This document shows, one piece after another, positions 36,703 to 49,200 of a stretch of DNA of 64,000 nucleotides. The stretch lies in the NCBI GenBank assembly GCA_000708835.1, contig DF237115.1, positions 62,001 through 126,000 of the forward strand, read 5' to 3'. Positions within the stretch are counted from its first letter, which is position 1. Each line of letters opens with the position of its first letter. The stretch is from Klebsormidium nitens (taxonomy: Eukaryota; Streptophyta; Klebsormidiophyceae; Klebsormidiales; Klebsormidiaceae). The notes beneath the pieces are model-generated. The model was given only the letters and a program-made list of their open reading frames with translations, searched no databases and was not told the origin of the DNA. The translations under genes and the position numbers were made by a program.

Positions 36703-39326
36703 ATGTCGGGCGTCTCCCAGGACCTGCTGTGGCTCTTGGTCAAGAAGCAGAACAGGTTTCTGTACAAGCAAGGGGGGGGCACCACCCGCCAGGTGCAGTT
36801 TACCTCAGAGCCTAACAACCTGATGAACAAGAACACATTCAAGTACTCGGGGCTGGCCAACCCCAAGTCGGTGGGCATTCAGGAGGAGGGGGACCACGTG
36901 GTTGTGCGTACGACGAACCCCAAGAAGGCTGGGCAGCCTGCCAAGGTGAGGCGCCGCGGTTAGGTTTTGGAAAACTCAGCTTAGAGTTGCTTGAGTAAAT
37001 TTGAGTCACTTCGATATGCTCAGGCTAAAATCATTTGCGCAGAGAGTGGAAGAGATGGTTTCAGGGAGCCAAAGGCGGTGATATGAGCAACTTATCGGGT
37101 CACAGTGCTGGTGGTAATGGTTTAAGTGGGTGGGGCGGATAATCGAAAGCTGGCCAACCCGCATCATGGCCGTGCAAAGTACCATTACCATGTGCAGCTC
37201 CAACACTCTCTCTGGCTGAAGCTGGCTCTGGCAGGAGCTGTCTCATTTGCGGAATTGGACTACAAGGTCACTTGTATCCCAGCCTACAGTTGCAGACCTG
37301 GCAAGTGTTGATGCTTCATGAGAAAGCACCTGTCTGCTTTATCAATCTGAAGGAAGCGTCGCCAATTGGCCGATTGCTGGAGTTTTTTCCATTTCACGGT
37401 GCATGGTCAACGCCCGAGCAGTTACGGCCGCTCCAGGATTATGTTGAAAGTTTTACATCCAGCTGTTGGCTTTGAAGTCCTCTTGCTGGATTCTACCCCG
37501 TGCATTAGCCGTCAGCTTTATCAAGCCAGATTGGTTGATCTTCTTCTGGTGATAATCTTCTTCTGGTGATAATGTGAAGAAGGAAGGAAAGTGGTTGATT
37601 ACTTGCAGATCATACCGGTTGATTGGAGAAAACATGCGGCTCTTGCTCCTTCCGTATCTTGTTCCTGAGCTCTCAAGTTCTTGAAGGTTTTCAAGTTTCG
37701 ACCTGCTTCGAGTGTCCGGTTTGACGTGACTGGAGGGTCTTTAACATACTGCAGCTTCAGCGACCGTGTAGCTTTGATACCGTTTGTCATGCCGCATAAG
37801 CCTATAGACTTTCTTTGCTTTTGTGATCCACTGAACATTTACCTCCCACCCAATCTTTCTGCTATCAGGAGCCACCCTCCGTTGCATACTGTGCTTGGAT
37901 ATACTTCTATCTGCATCATGGTGTTGGCTTTGCCCCTCTTGTGAACCTGTGGGACTTTTGGCTTTTTCTTGATCCCTGCTGGTCGTCAGGGATTGGACAG
38001 CGACTTACCGGGTCTGCTCTAGAAATTGACCGTTACATTGGACAGGGGGAACGAATCTCCGTCGTTGAGCAGCTGTGTGCAACTCATGAGGCTCTGCTCT
38101 TGCGTCAGCTCCTCTTTCAAGGTTTCGTCAATGATCGAGTTTGGTGGTACTTATCCTTGTTTGTCAGCTTTTTATTGTTAAATCAAAGAGCCTATAGTGA
38201 TTATTGGCATTTTTGGTAGAGTGCCACTGGCCCTACTTGTTTAGACTCTTTTACAGAAGTGCTCCAGCAGGCAAGCGTCCTCACAGAACATGGTTATCAA
38301 ATCATCGAAGGGTCTCTCGTTTTCGCAAGTGTCGTCGGATGGCAATCCTTTTTTCGTGCTCATTTAACCAGCCATGAACAGCCTTGATCTGTTGGCCTCT
38401 TGACAGCATCACTGTTCTTAACAAGTCTTGGGAGCGTATGTCACCCTAGTCGCCAAGCTCAGTATCATCCTTTCGATGTTGATATTTACTGTTAATGTGC
38501 GGGCCTTGCCGGATGGAACTGTCACACTAATCAATGGAATCAGGCCCACAGCCAATTCTGGCACCCCTCCGTTTTCAAAGTCTATTCTTCGACTGATGCA
38601 GGCGGTGCAGTCCTTTGACTTCAAACTTTACAGCTTTTGCACCCGTTGGCTTTGTTCGTTCAGAAGCAATACGAGTGCTCGTCGTACGTCTCGATCACAC
38701 TGAACTCTTTTTAGTGGTACGAGTTGATTCTTTATTGTTGTCTGCCGCTGCATCAGCTTCGCCTGGGGTTCGTTTTCATTCCCTTTTGCTTGGCAGGAAG
38801 GTAGATCTCAATCAAGGAGCGCAGGCGTGTTAGCCAAACGGGATTGACCCAGATGCTGATGTGCTCAAACGGAGTTCTGAAGGAACGTCATGCATATCAG
38901 CGCTTGCCAAACGCTATATCATGATCTAGCCTTGCCGCTGTGCAGTGGTGTTGACAGTCTCTTTCGGCACAATAACCTGACTTTTATCCCGATTCTTAAG
39001 CAGCCCTTGAGTCCAGCCTCGTTTAGTTCGTCACAGTCGTTTGTCATTTTCACTTCTACTTCGGATTTTCCTTCCGGTTACTCGTGGTCCTAACGGTTCT
39101 TCCATCCGGATCCGTGCAGCATGTCTCGTCTAACGTCCACAAGAAGGACAACCGGAGGGTAGCCAAGGCCGTGCACGCCACCGTCGTGGGCAGCGGGTTC
39201 CGGCCAGATCTCGAGAAGGCGGCCAAGTCTCGTGTTAGCCACATCCACAAGGCTCTGCGGGTAAAGAAGGCCGACGGCAAGAAGCCCCGGGCGGACAAGA
39301 AGAAGCGCGCTCTGACCACGTCGTAG
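36703..39326 (+). CDS. RPL28: 60S ribosomal protein L28 (eL28)
   Basis: Two exons, 36703-36945 and 39120-39326 (TAG), joined in phase 0, give 149 residues, the usual length of eukaryotic eL28. It is a structural protein of the large cytosolic ribosomal subunit. Features: N-terminal LLWLLVKKQNRFL, the middle FTSEPNNLMNKNTFKYSGLAN, and a basic C-terminal half with AKAVHATVVGSGFRPDLEKAA and a lysine/arginine-rich tail ending KKKRALTTS. ATG context is gcaccATGt. The single intron is 2174 nt, long for this window; I looked for box C/D snoRNA motifs in it and found no convincing pair. It is transcribed divergently from the XEG113-like gene. The identification is firm. Confidence 0.93.
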
Positions 39327-40480
39327 ATCCGGACCCCTTCAGTATGCTTTCTTGTTGATTTTGCGAGGTTCGTTGTTACAACGTTTTTGCGGCAACCATG
39401 CAAATGTGCATATGTGCGCATGGATATGTCTGATGGCACGATCTGGATTTGCATGCGGTGCGCTAGAGTCCACATCGTACTGCGGTCGAACTCATGGATG
39501 CACTCAAGCAGTTCTGACTAGCGACCATGTGCATGCGATGTCAAACAATGATCGGGTGACGTAAAAGTCGATTGCAAACAATACGATCATGAAACAAGCC
39601 GGTCTGCTTTATGACTGTAGAGTGGATAGTCAGTGGCGGCCAGCGGCCATGTTAGACGGGCAGGCAAGCAGCGATCCGAAATGATTGTAATCAAACGCTG
39701 TCATTTAGCACGGGCCTGTTATGGCACGCCGCCGCATGACAAAAGCCGTCGGGGTATCCAATGGTTTCAAGATCAAAGGTATGCAGGCTGGCATAGTAGA
39801 CTCTGCATGGGCCGCCGCCGCGACCTGGCACTCGCGCGGGCAGGTGTGCCGGACGTGCGCTGACCTTCCGGTCAGCACTGGATACGCCTGGCAGGCGCGT
39901 ACAACAAGTTATGCCGGCTATATGCGGTTAGTAACATAGCTCGAGTTACCTTGCTTTCGCAGCTAGCGCGCATATGGCAGTTCTGCCTTAACCCTCGGGT
40001 TATATCAGTCAGGATATCCCTATGAATTGGAGCGAAGAGATTTGCGAATGTATACATCGGCGCAGGGGCAACAAATCATGTCCACTGGTGGTTCGAGCCC
40101 GACAGTGACTGACTTCAAGTTGTACATGGTGATCTCCATATGATCATAGCCTTATACCATGATTCAACTTTGTATAGTTTTCAAAGAAAACATGAGCCTC
40201 TCGCATGCCGGTACATGTTCATCCGGCTAGGGCCTGCATGCTGTATATATATACGACAAACAACACCCTCAACTATCGAAGTAAGCGTCTATGATAAGAT
40301 TATATACCGTCTTCTGTCAGCATGACAACATAGTCTGTTTTGAAAAGCGCACGGGATTTTGTGTTTCATAGTCCTCAGCTTACTAGCCTAGCTTACCCTT
40401 CGATCTCCTGGGGGTCTCAGGCAATGTAGCTACTTACAATCGGTCGATCAGCCTTTTCCTTTGGCAGGCGATTACCTTAT
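39327..40480. other. intergenic region between eL28 and the F-box pseudogene
   Basis: This is the 3' flank of eL28 followed by AT-rich sequence. No conserved ORF, RNA gene or repeat array was recognised. Confidence 0.55.
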
Positions 40481-42139
40481 CTAACGTGTGATACCTAATT
40501 TGAAAGTGTAATTCGTAACAGCGAAATCATCCGGCCAACCCTGAAAACCTTTGCGACACCCCTTCCGTATGCCCACCCCATTCAGAGCGCTCTCGACCTC
40601 GATTCCGCGTTGTCGGATCATCGCATCCCGAGCATGGTGTAAAAGGTCACTCCTCAGATTCAGCGCATCTAGCCTCTGAAGCTGCTCCAGTGTCACTTGT
40701 GCATTCTGTTCGTCGTTGAGATAGCGTGCCATAGTTGCTTCCGAGTTGCTTGGAAGAGTGCGCCGAGTCTCCACAGAGTATCCGAAGGATATCCCAGAAT
40801 GGGACTTTACGTTTCCGCTGTTGCAGTCCCTATTTCTAAGTGCGTTTCGACTTCTTGCACTAAGGACTCCACTCGGACCTCTAGCTCCACGCACGAGTCA
40901 TCAGCTCGAGGCTCCTCCTCATACTCCTCCGTAAAGCTCTGAAGGTCCTGCGACTCGTTCCATTCCATCGCTAGAGCTCGGACATCCTGAGCCTCTAATG
41001 AGGGCGCAACTTCCGCGCCGCTCGGCGGCCCTGCCTCGAGCACTCTTACTGCGCTTTGGAAATGCTCGGCCCTAAGACCCATTTCTGCAACTCTAGTCGC
41101 CAAGCGCTTGAGCTTTCCGGACACAGTCCACGGATCGAACCTCTTCACCAAGTCAACTCCCAAAATTTTCCTCTCCGGGGCAAAGGCTATCGCTATCACG
41201 CGGCTAAGTCCACACGTCTTTAAAGTGCGCCCCTCCCCCAGAGGCTGGAACGCGCTTCAGCGGCGCAGGCATTTTCGGCCAGCATTTATACGTCCCCAAG
41301 AGATACAGATGCCCACTTGCGCAAACTATTCCTATGGTCTTAAACCCGGTGTCGCCATCAGGCGCGTTATCCCTCCGAGTTCGATCACATTGGTCGAGAG
41401 ACCGAACGACGCAGCGCCACAGTAGTTGCACGGCTTTTCATAGCTCTCTTCCCTTATCCTCTGCTGCTCCTCTGCAGACGCCCACAAGAATGCGGCCGCC
41501 CCGGACCGCTCCGCGATTAGCGACTCGGGAAAGTTCCGTACGAGACCGCGTGAAAAGCACTCGCCTGGGGGTCCCGCAGATTGTGCAGCGTCTTGTGGTC
41601 GCAGAAGTCTGCAACGAAGATGACCTCCTGCTCAAGCTCAGCTTTCATCGCCTGGGGTTTGGTTCACAGCAGGACCCATCTGAAACGCGCTCTGTTCGGT
41701 TTGTATGTGGCCCAGCATGCTTCACCAGCCCCAGCTGTTTTTCGCGCCCGGAACTCTGATCCAACTAACATCCGCCGCCTCGGTGCAAATTCTCAGCAGC
41801 TTGAACAACATGGGCCAACCCCCTGGGGGAGCGCTCGATGCGCTGAACCCCATTGCTCTGCACAGTGAGGGCGCCATGTCCTCACAAAAGTGCCTGAGCC
41901 CGCGCTCGTACAATAGCTTCCGCCAGGTTCTGCATACGCTAGGGAGGGCGGCCAAGTGCATTGGGCTGGGCCCCACTTTGAGGAAGACGGCACACAGCAG
42001 GTCTGGCTCCAGCGCGCCGATCGGAAAAGGGGCCGCGCTCGGCAGGGCAGCAGACAGCGCGGCATCCATAAGCGGCAGACGGGACATCTTCTTGTGTTGC
42101 TCTGGATCAGGCTCGCATATGCTAGCTGCAGAATCTTAA
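40481..42139 (-). pseudogene. decayed F-box protein gene
   Basis: The minus strand encodes an F-box near 42087-41900 (GALEPDLLCAVFLKVG, LPSVCRTWRKLLYERGL), the substrate-receptor motif that binds SKP1 in SCF ubiquitin ligases. Coding-looking sequence then continues without recognisable introns but jumps frames: AELEQEVIFVADFCDHKTLH (frame of 41648), SAEEQQRIREESYEKPCNYCG (frame of 41430), TIGIVCASGHLYLLGTYK (frame of 41431), a segment at 41199-40807 rich in acidic residues, and a last one at about 40837-40481 (QVTLEQLQRLDALNLRSDLL). At least five frameshifts across 1.6 kb make a functional protein unlikely. Lack of introns would fit a retrocopy or a naturally intronless F-box gene. The F-box itself is clear; the full extent and parent gene are inferred. 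Confidence 0.65.
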
Positions 42140-43717
42140 TCGCGCTCACATCTGCGAATCTGCGGAGGGCTCATAGCCTCCCAGGAAAGTGGACTGAGGG
42201 CTAGGACTCGAGCGCAATTGGTGAACAGCTTTCAACTTCAAGTTGGAGGGAGCAACCTAAGAAAAGCACTCGTGAAGCTGGGCAGTTTCTTTCCCACGCC
42301 TGGTTCTTACTGACCATTGTGTTTGAAGGGATCCCTCGCAAGGTTGCGCCCGGGGCCACCAACCCCGAGCAATCATGAGAAGAAATCAAGCTGGGTACGT
42401 CAAGTCCCGGCCTCCAAATTTGGCCGCCACTTCTTCCCGGCAACTTCCTGCTCCAATCTCCTGACGTCAACTCCCGCCACGACGGACGCAATCATTGGTT
42501 TGAGGCTCCTTTTACGGGAAGAAACCAATGCCTGCAGCCTTGCCATTAATGGCAATGCACAGACGCGCATTCCAATGGTATCTAGTTGGTCCTCAAAAGG
42601 GGCGCTGCATTGTCATTTGCCTCAAAGGTTTTATGCGCTCACATCATCCGTAAACTTTCAGGCAGGCTGCACCTTTCCAAATCAGCACGCTGTCAAGGGC
42701 AGAGCGGGCGTGGAGTACCGCTTAGAAGACCAGCCTGCATTCAAGGTGAGGCGTCCAAAAACTCCAGCTTATCAATATGTGAGGGCCAATTGCTGCGGCA
42801 CTGCGAAGCTGTAGTTGACCTTCCTAGCAAAAGGTAGACCAGAAAATTGCAGACTGGTTTTGTTTGTTGATTGAGCAGGCTTGTGACTCCATCGAAATCG
42901 AACTTGTTGCCTGCTGCCACTGGGGTTTGAGTCATCTCGATTCCTGCCCTTTCTTTAAACAGGGCAAAAATATCTGGGAAGACCTGTGCTTGACATTCCA
43001 GAGGCAATCAATGCAACGACGTCTCTTGACGCCATTTCAGCAGTTCAGAAAAGAGAGACTTTTCCTTTACTTTCAGCTATAACAGGCTTGAAAACGAATT
43101 TGGACTTGCGTTGATGATGGTTCTGCTGGTTGAGTCCTGATACTAACCCTTTTCCTACAACCTAATCTTCCTGAGGTATAATTGGAATGGACCTTATGCC
43201 ACTCCAAAGACCTCCTAACAATGCCACAACTTGGAATGCCATTGGAGGATTTCTTAATGGCATAAGTAGGCTTTGCGTTATATCTCATGTTTTAGCGTCA
43301 GTTGCGACATCCTCGAGCGAAGGCGCCAGCATTGCAACCTTGGAGCTCCGCCATTGACCTCACCACTAGGCTCCTGGCGACAATGTGAACATTTAGGCAT
43401 ATTTCCTATGTCAACCACTTAACCATAAAAAAGCGTGCAGAGCCCCTTCTTACCACACATACTTTTGAGTGGTGAACTCAGTCAATTCGAGTGAGTCCCA
43501 TTGTCAAAATCAGGGAATTGAATCACCATCATTGACAGCAATTGACCACCGCTGTCAGACTTCAAGCTTATCAAGTCCGTCCCCACAACACAATGCACAA
43601 TCCGAAAAGCAAAATTGTGCACTCACTTTCTCAGCTGAAATCTACAACTTTACAACTGAACAGTTTCCTCCCCTCTGTACAGGTGCCTTTTCCCAGACTC
43701 CTCTCCAATCAGACACC
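42140..43717. other. intergenic region with 5' flank of the VOC gene
   Basis: A 165-codon plus ORF at 42317-42814 has no recognisable domain and is not called. A TATA-like ataaaaaag stretch occurs near 43425-43433, about 290 bp before the ATG at 43718. The VOC reading frame is open back to an ATG at 43469, but that leader is AT-richer, lacks domain similarity and is probably 5' UTR. Confidence 0.5.
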
Positions 43718-44497
43718 ATGCCTGGCCGCATGCGCCAACCCGGGGAGTTCTGCTGGGTAAACATGCTGACCCCCGACCCCCCCAAAGCGCGCGCCTTCTT
43801 CTCCGACCTGCTCGGGTGGACCTACGACGAGTTGCCTCACAGCATGGGGCACATCATTGTAGCGGGGGGGCAGAAGATCGGGGGCCTCTTTGACAGCGCC
43901 CCGGGCCCGAACAACCCGTCCGGGTCCTCGCCGCAGATCGGTGTCATGGTGAGGGCCGTGAGCACCGATGACGTCAGCAAGCGCGTCGCCGAGCTCGGCG
44001 GGACGGTGTCGAAGCCGCCGTTCGACGTGATGGAGAACGGGCGGATGTCGTGCTGCGTCGACCCGACCGGGGGGCGGTTCGACCTGTGGCAGCCCAAGAA
44101 GCAGCCGCTCGACGAGGTCGACGGCACGGCGCACGGCGCCGCGAGCTGGTTCGAGCTGCTCACGGATGACGTCGGCAAGGCGGTCGGCTTCTACACGGCG
44201 CTGTTCGGGTGGAGCGCGGAGGCGAAGTCGATGCCGGGGGGGTTCGAGTACACCATCTGTAAGTTGGGGGGGGAACAGGTGGCGGGGGTCATGCCGATCC
44301 TGCAGCACATGCAGGGTGTGAAGCCGCACTGGGCGGTGTATTTCGCGGTGACGGACGTGTTTGCGGCAGAGAAGAAGGCGGTGGAGCTGGGGGGAAAAGT
44401 AATGATGCCTGTTATGGAGGTCGAGGGGGTGGGCCACATGGGGGGAATCGAGTCGCCGCAGGGGGTCATGTTCTATATTATCCAGTATGCCAGCTAG
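43718..44497 (+). CDS. tandem VOC-fold (glyoxalase/bleomycin-resistance-like) protein
   Basis: A single-exon ORF of 259 residues with two vicinal-oxygen-chelate domains, about residues 8-125 (start GEFCWVNMLTPDPPKARAFF; end VDPTGGRFDLWQP) and 138-258 (start ASWFELLTDDVGKAVGFY; end ESPQGVMFYIIQ). The layout FCW..L...D...A..FY..LFGW repeated twice matches the two-domain VOC family common in actinobacteria and other bacteria (the mycobacterial CFP30B type). Members bind small molecules or metal; substrate cannot be read from sequence. The ATG at 43718 (acaccATGc) is preferred because GC content and domain similarity start there; an in-frame ATG at 43469 would add 83 residues with no clear transit peptide. 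Very high GC, long G runs and no intron set it apart from neighbours and fit acquisition from bacteria, which is inference. Confidence 0.85.
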   Translation: MPGRMRQPGEFCWVNMLTPDPPKARAFFSDLLGWTYDELPHSMGHIIVAGGQKIGGLFDSAPGPNNPSGSSPQIGVMVRAVSTDDVSKRVAELGGTVSKPPFDVMENGRMSCCVDPTGGRFDLWQPKKQPLDEVDGTAHGAASWFELLTDDVGKAVGFYTALFGWSAEAKSMPGGFEYTICKLGGEQVAGVMPILQHMQGVKPHWAVYFAVTDVFAAEKKAVELGGKVMMPVMEVEGVGHMGGIESPQGVMFYIIQYAS

Positions 44498-46011
44498 GAG
44501 ATTAAGCTTTACTTGTGTACCGTTGATTTCGGAGAGTGTATTTTGGAGGTTGGTGATTTGGTACTCGAGCTTTTGCTTTTGGTACTGGAGAGTGATGTGA
44601 GTGGGACTGGGGCTGCGGACTGCTTAGAGCGTTGTGTGGTTTGTTGGCCGAAGAGGTCATATCGTTTCTATAGGCCTACGTAGGATTGATACTGCATATA
44701 CTGTAAACTCGTTCACGCTTGAGCCGACCACTGAACGTGTATATTTACGTGTTTTGACTGTGAGACTCTAATAATCCGGGAACGCATCGTTTTCTCCAAA
44801 GTTGGCTCACAGTCAATCGTAGCTCACAGGAGTAGCTCATGCAGTGTGCCATGTTTGGCGGTGCCATGACTTTCGAGTTTCCCCATCAATGATGCAGCGC
44901 AAGTGCTCAAATGTTATCAGAATACACTAAAAGCGTAACGTGATCTTCTACGAGCTACTGAGTCGATGCGCAGACGACCATGCCGAATGATTCTCTGCGC
45001 AATCATTAAGTACATGCAGCGCGCGTCCAGCCTGAGAATTATACGGTCACTAACATGCCAACAATTATGTACTAACTTACTAAGCTATATCATGTGTGGT
45101 CATGGCTTGATCGCCTGTGATTCTAGCTAGCGCTCTGGCAACGTCGCCCGCGTGCTCCAGGCGCTCCCATGCATGATATCTCACTCATGGCCGCACTGTC
45201 AGCGTGGGACCTACATGCCTAGCTATAGCTTAACTGGCACAGCGTCCCTTATGGCGCACTTTAATCATTGGTGTCCACTGTGCACGTATGCGAACCAGCT
45301 GGACCTAGATTTACGAGTCAATCATCCATGAACAGATGCATCTCCCAGTAACCATATAACTCGAGTGAGTAACTACACTCATGCACAAAGTTCGGGGCAG
45401 GGTGAAACTCATGCACCAGTACTCATATGTATTCTGTGCAATGATGGACAGTCAACGGAAAGCTGTGAAAGAATGTGCTTAATCGTACATAGTTACAAGC
45501 TTGAAGTGCAATAGGTGTGCAACAGCGAACACTATAAGCGGGAGTTAGCAGTGTCTCATTATGGCATCGAGCACAAACGTCGAACAAATGTGGTAATGCA
45601 TGCCGCCATGGCTGCTGGAATCGGACTCAATAGGCTTGGTAGTGACAACACGAGGATAATCTGAAGAAAGAGCTCAAATCCGAAAGTGTCAAAAGCAATA
45701 AACTTGTCGTCTGCTTTGGCACTAATCACAAAGTCCTAATCTTAGGCCCGCGAGCCCTGACCAAGATACAACATCGTGATGCACCAAATCAAATGTCTGA
45801 TTTTCAACTCAACGGTGCTTGCTCAACGAGGTAAATTACACTCTGATGGAGAAAGACATCGGGCGGACGTCTTTTTGGGCGCTTTCAAGTTAACGTCTTA
45901 GCTAATGATTGGGTCGCCTACAATTCGTCACTGCCAGTGCTCACCAAAACAGGCCGTGTCTAACAAGATTAGCGTCGCGCTTGCGTAAAAAAGACTGGGT
46001 GAATGGAACCG
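44498..46011. other. intergenic region between convergent VOC and NAGPA-like genes
   Basis: AT-rich sequence with no conserved ORF or RNA gene that I can support. Confidence 0.55.
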
Positions 46012-46227
46012 TCACGGGTTGATTTGTTTTGTTGGTCAATAAGTTATGGCAGTGTACAAGGCAAAAGACTCCTATGCACAGAACGGTGTCGGCCCCGGGT
46101 TGTTGGGGCATTGCTCGGTCACGGGTTGATTTGTTGTGTTGTTAAATAACGTATGCCAGTGTACGGGGCAAAGAGATTATTAAGCGCAAAACGGTGTCGG
46201 CCCCGGGTTGTTGGGGCACTGCCCGGG
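46012..46227 (-). repeat. tandem duplication of terminal-exon end and 3' flank
   Basis: Two units of about 108 bp (46012-46118 and 46119-46227) share cacgggttgatttgtt, a gcagtgtac-like block and aacggtgtcggccccgggtt. On the minus strand both encode CPNNPGPTPFCA followed by a stop. The left unit therefore repeats the end of the NAGPA-like gene including its stop codon in the 3' flank. Confidence 0.85.
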
Positions 46228-49200
46228 GCAACAAATGGACGCAGTGCCGGGGGCGTTGAAGCACTGCACAGGAGAAAGCCGTCGAAAAGCGTCACAACAG
46301 TTCTTTAAATGGATGACAACGCCTACGGATCCTCTCGGTGACCCACAAGAAGAAGACGTGCAAGATTCTGAAACACCTGAAAGAATCTTGTACGACTGGT
46401 CTCGAGCTCGCAGCAAAAGTAGCAGATTCTTTCATTCTGAAGCCTCAGACGGAGCAACGGCGACTGTCAAACAACGGATCGGTGATCAAAGTATTGGTAA
46501 GGACTCCCCGCATACCTGAGTGACTTTCCTTCTGTATCCTCAATCGTTTTCAACCCCAAAGAACTACCATTTCCAAGCAAAACCCTTGTGCAATGCAAGA
46601 GGAACAAGATTGCAATGGTGGCCAGACCGAAGTGCAGGGCGAACTTGCAGCGAGGCCTATAAACTCAGAATCCAGCTCACAACAACGAACACAAAAGTAT
46701 TCCGTTTGTTACAAAGAACATCGGTCTTGGGCATTCTTACCTGGTTTGGCAGGTTCGAGGTCGGGTTGCACGGAGGGCTTCCCCCGGTCGTAGAACCAGA
46801 GGCACTGGTGGGAGAGGGATTGCCCGGAGATCCGGTGGCCGGGGAAGGTCCACCGCAGACGGCGCTGGCTCCGGGGTTTCCGGGGCATTGCCCCGGGCAG
46901 CAGATGGACTGTGAACCGGCCGCGTTGAAGCACTGCGGAAACGCAGAAAGTGGGCAGTCAAGGATCCTACGCTTTTGGGGAGTGAGAATGAACTTGTATC
47001 AGCGTACATGGATGACGGAAGTTATACTTGGAACGAGTTTCTTGGGCATTGTCCCGCGCAGCAAATGGACTGGGAACCAGCCGCGTTGAAGCACTGCGGA
47101 AAACGGAGACAACAAGTGGTCAAGAATCGTTTTCTGCTCGAATATGTGACGGAATCTCTACAAGACGTATCAGCGTACATGGATGACGGAAACTGGGCAA
47201 TCGGATTGAATCTCGAGGGCACTGTCCGGGCAGCAGATGGACTGTGAACCAAACGCGTTAAAGCACTGCAAAAGGTTTACAGCGAGTGGGCGAAGTTGAG
47301 TATCTGTAAAGTTCTATTGCCTATAAGGCCATGCCCGGAGGACGGGTGAGGTCGGCTTGGTGGTTAGGCGGGTTCGGGTGCGGAGTGGTTTATAATGTTG
47401 ATTGGAGGTTTTTGTTACGTTGTTGTTTTGGTACTGCCTTCAAGTTTTAGATCGTCATAAGGTTCGAACTTTACGGTTATGAGGAAGCGAGTTGTCGAAA
47501 TTTGAGCACATAGTGTACACATGCGATGTCCTTCACTGTAAAAGAGAAAAAGCAATCGTGCAACGGCCATCAAAGCTGTGCTTAGGAAGGAATAAGACGG
47601 CAATCAAATGTGCAATCAGAACATGGCAAAGCGTTAAAAGACTTTCGGCAAGGAGAAGACTAAGCCCTCTTATGTTGATCAGTCAAGCGGTGGACTCCCG
47701 ACGTTGCACCTGGTTCGGCAGGTTGGACATTGGATCGCACGGAGGGCTTCCCCCGGTCGTAGAACCAGAGGCACTGGTGGGAGAGGGATTGCCCGGAGAT
47801 CCGGTGGCCGGGGAAGGACCACCGCAGACAGCGGTGGCTCCGGGGTTTCCGGGGCATTGCCCCGGGCAGCAAATGGACTGAGAACCGGCCGCGTTGAAGC
47901 ACTGCAGAGAACGGAGACAACGAGTGGTCAAGAATCGTTCCTGGCTGGGAAATGTGACCGAACCTGTGCAAGACGTATCAGCGTACATGGATGACGGAAA
48001 ATGGGCAGTCGAAATTTCCGTGGGCATTGTCCCGGGCAGCAGATGGACTGAGAACCGGTCGCGTTGAAGCACTGCGAAAGTGTGAGAGCGAATAGGCGAA
48101 ATATAGTACCTATAAGGTCCTGATATGGATAAGGCCATCCCCGGAGGACGGGTGAGGCTGGCTCGGTACGGTTAGGTGAGTTCGGGTGCGGAGAGGTTCA
48201 TTATGTTGCCTAGATTTTTGTTAGGCTGTTGCACCGGATACTTCCTTCAAGCTTTAGATCCTCATAAGTGTCAAACGTCCCGGTTATGAGGAAGCGAGGT
48301 GTCGACAGTTGACCCCATAGTATACACATGCGATGTCTCTTCGCTGTAAGAGAAGCAAACTTGCCGCGGCCATCGAAGCTCTGCTTAAAAAGGAACACGA
48401 GGGCAAATCTGCAATTGAACTCTGGCTAGTCGGAGAACAACTTTCGGCAAGGTGAAATGAAGCCCTTTTTTTATGTTGATCAGTCAAGCGGTGAGCTCCC
48501 ATTCTTTTACCTGGTTCGGCAGGTTGGAGGTCGGGTCGCACGGGGGGCTTCCCCCGGTGGTGGAACCAGAGGCACTGGTGGGAGAGGGATTGCCCGGGGA
48601 TCCGGTGGCCGGGGAAAGCCCACCGCAAACAGCGGTGGCTCCGGGGTTTCCGGGGCACTGTCCCGGGCAGCAAATGGACTGTGAACCGGCCGCATTGAAG
48701 CACTGCGGAAACAGAGAACGTGGGGTCAAGAACTGTTCATTTTTGGCAAGCGCCCTATGCAAGCGTGTCAGCAAACATGGATGACGGGCACTCAAAATGA
48801 GTTGCGAATGTGGTAAATGCTTATGCGCAAATCAGCTACGTTTCACTGGGGGAACTTGGAAGTAAGCATCGGGATAGTGAGATGAAACAACAGAGACACT
48901 TTGGGCCATTCTCAGGGTGCGGTGGAGCCCTTTTTCGGACCACGGCTGAAAGCAAAGGATACTGCGCGTTTCTATACGTTTACTTGACCAAAAAGTCGAG
49001 CCGCTCCTCGTTTGCATTGGCGAGCTTACTGCACTTCGAATCAAAGACGTGCGCACACCGTTTCAAATGGACCTAGCAGCAACAGATTCGGTCAATACAT
49101 GGCGCTCCGTGCTGCGGACGCTGAGCCCACGGATCCTTACCTTTACAAGGCGGCAAGCGAAGCATTCGCCTGCCTGATCCGACTCGCTGCTCGTCGAATG

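Noticed and set aside
36946-39119. Possible intronic snoRNA in the eL28 intron
   Set aside because: Ribosomal protein introns often host snoRNAs, but I found no paired C (RTGATGA) and D (CTGA) boxes with terminal stem.
40085-40110. tRNA T-arm-like ggttcgagccc
   Set aside because: Flanking bases do not form the T stem, and no anticodon or D arm is present upstream.
42317-42814. 165-codon plus ORF upstream of the VOC gene
   Set aside because: No recognisable domain, ordinary composition, and no conserved neighbour context.
43469-43717. 83-residue N-terminal extension of the VOC protein
   Set aside because: In frame and open, but AT-richer, not basic enough for a typical transit peptide, and without similarity; treated as probable 5' UTR.
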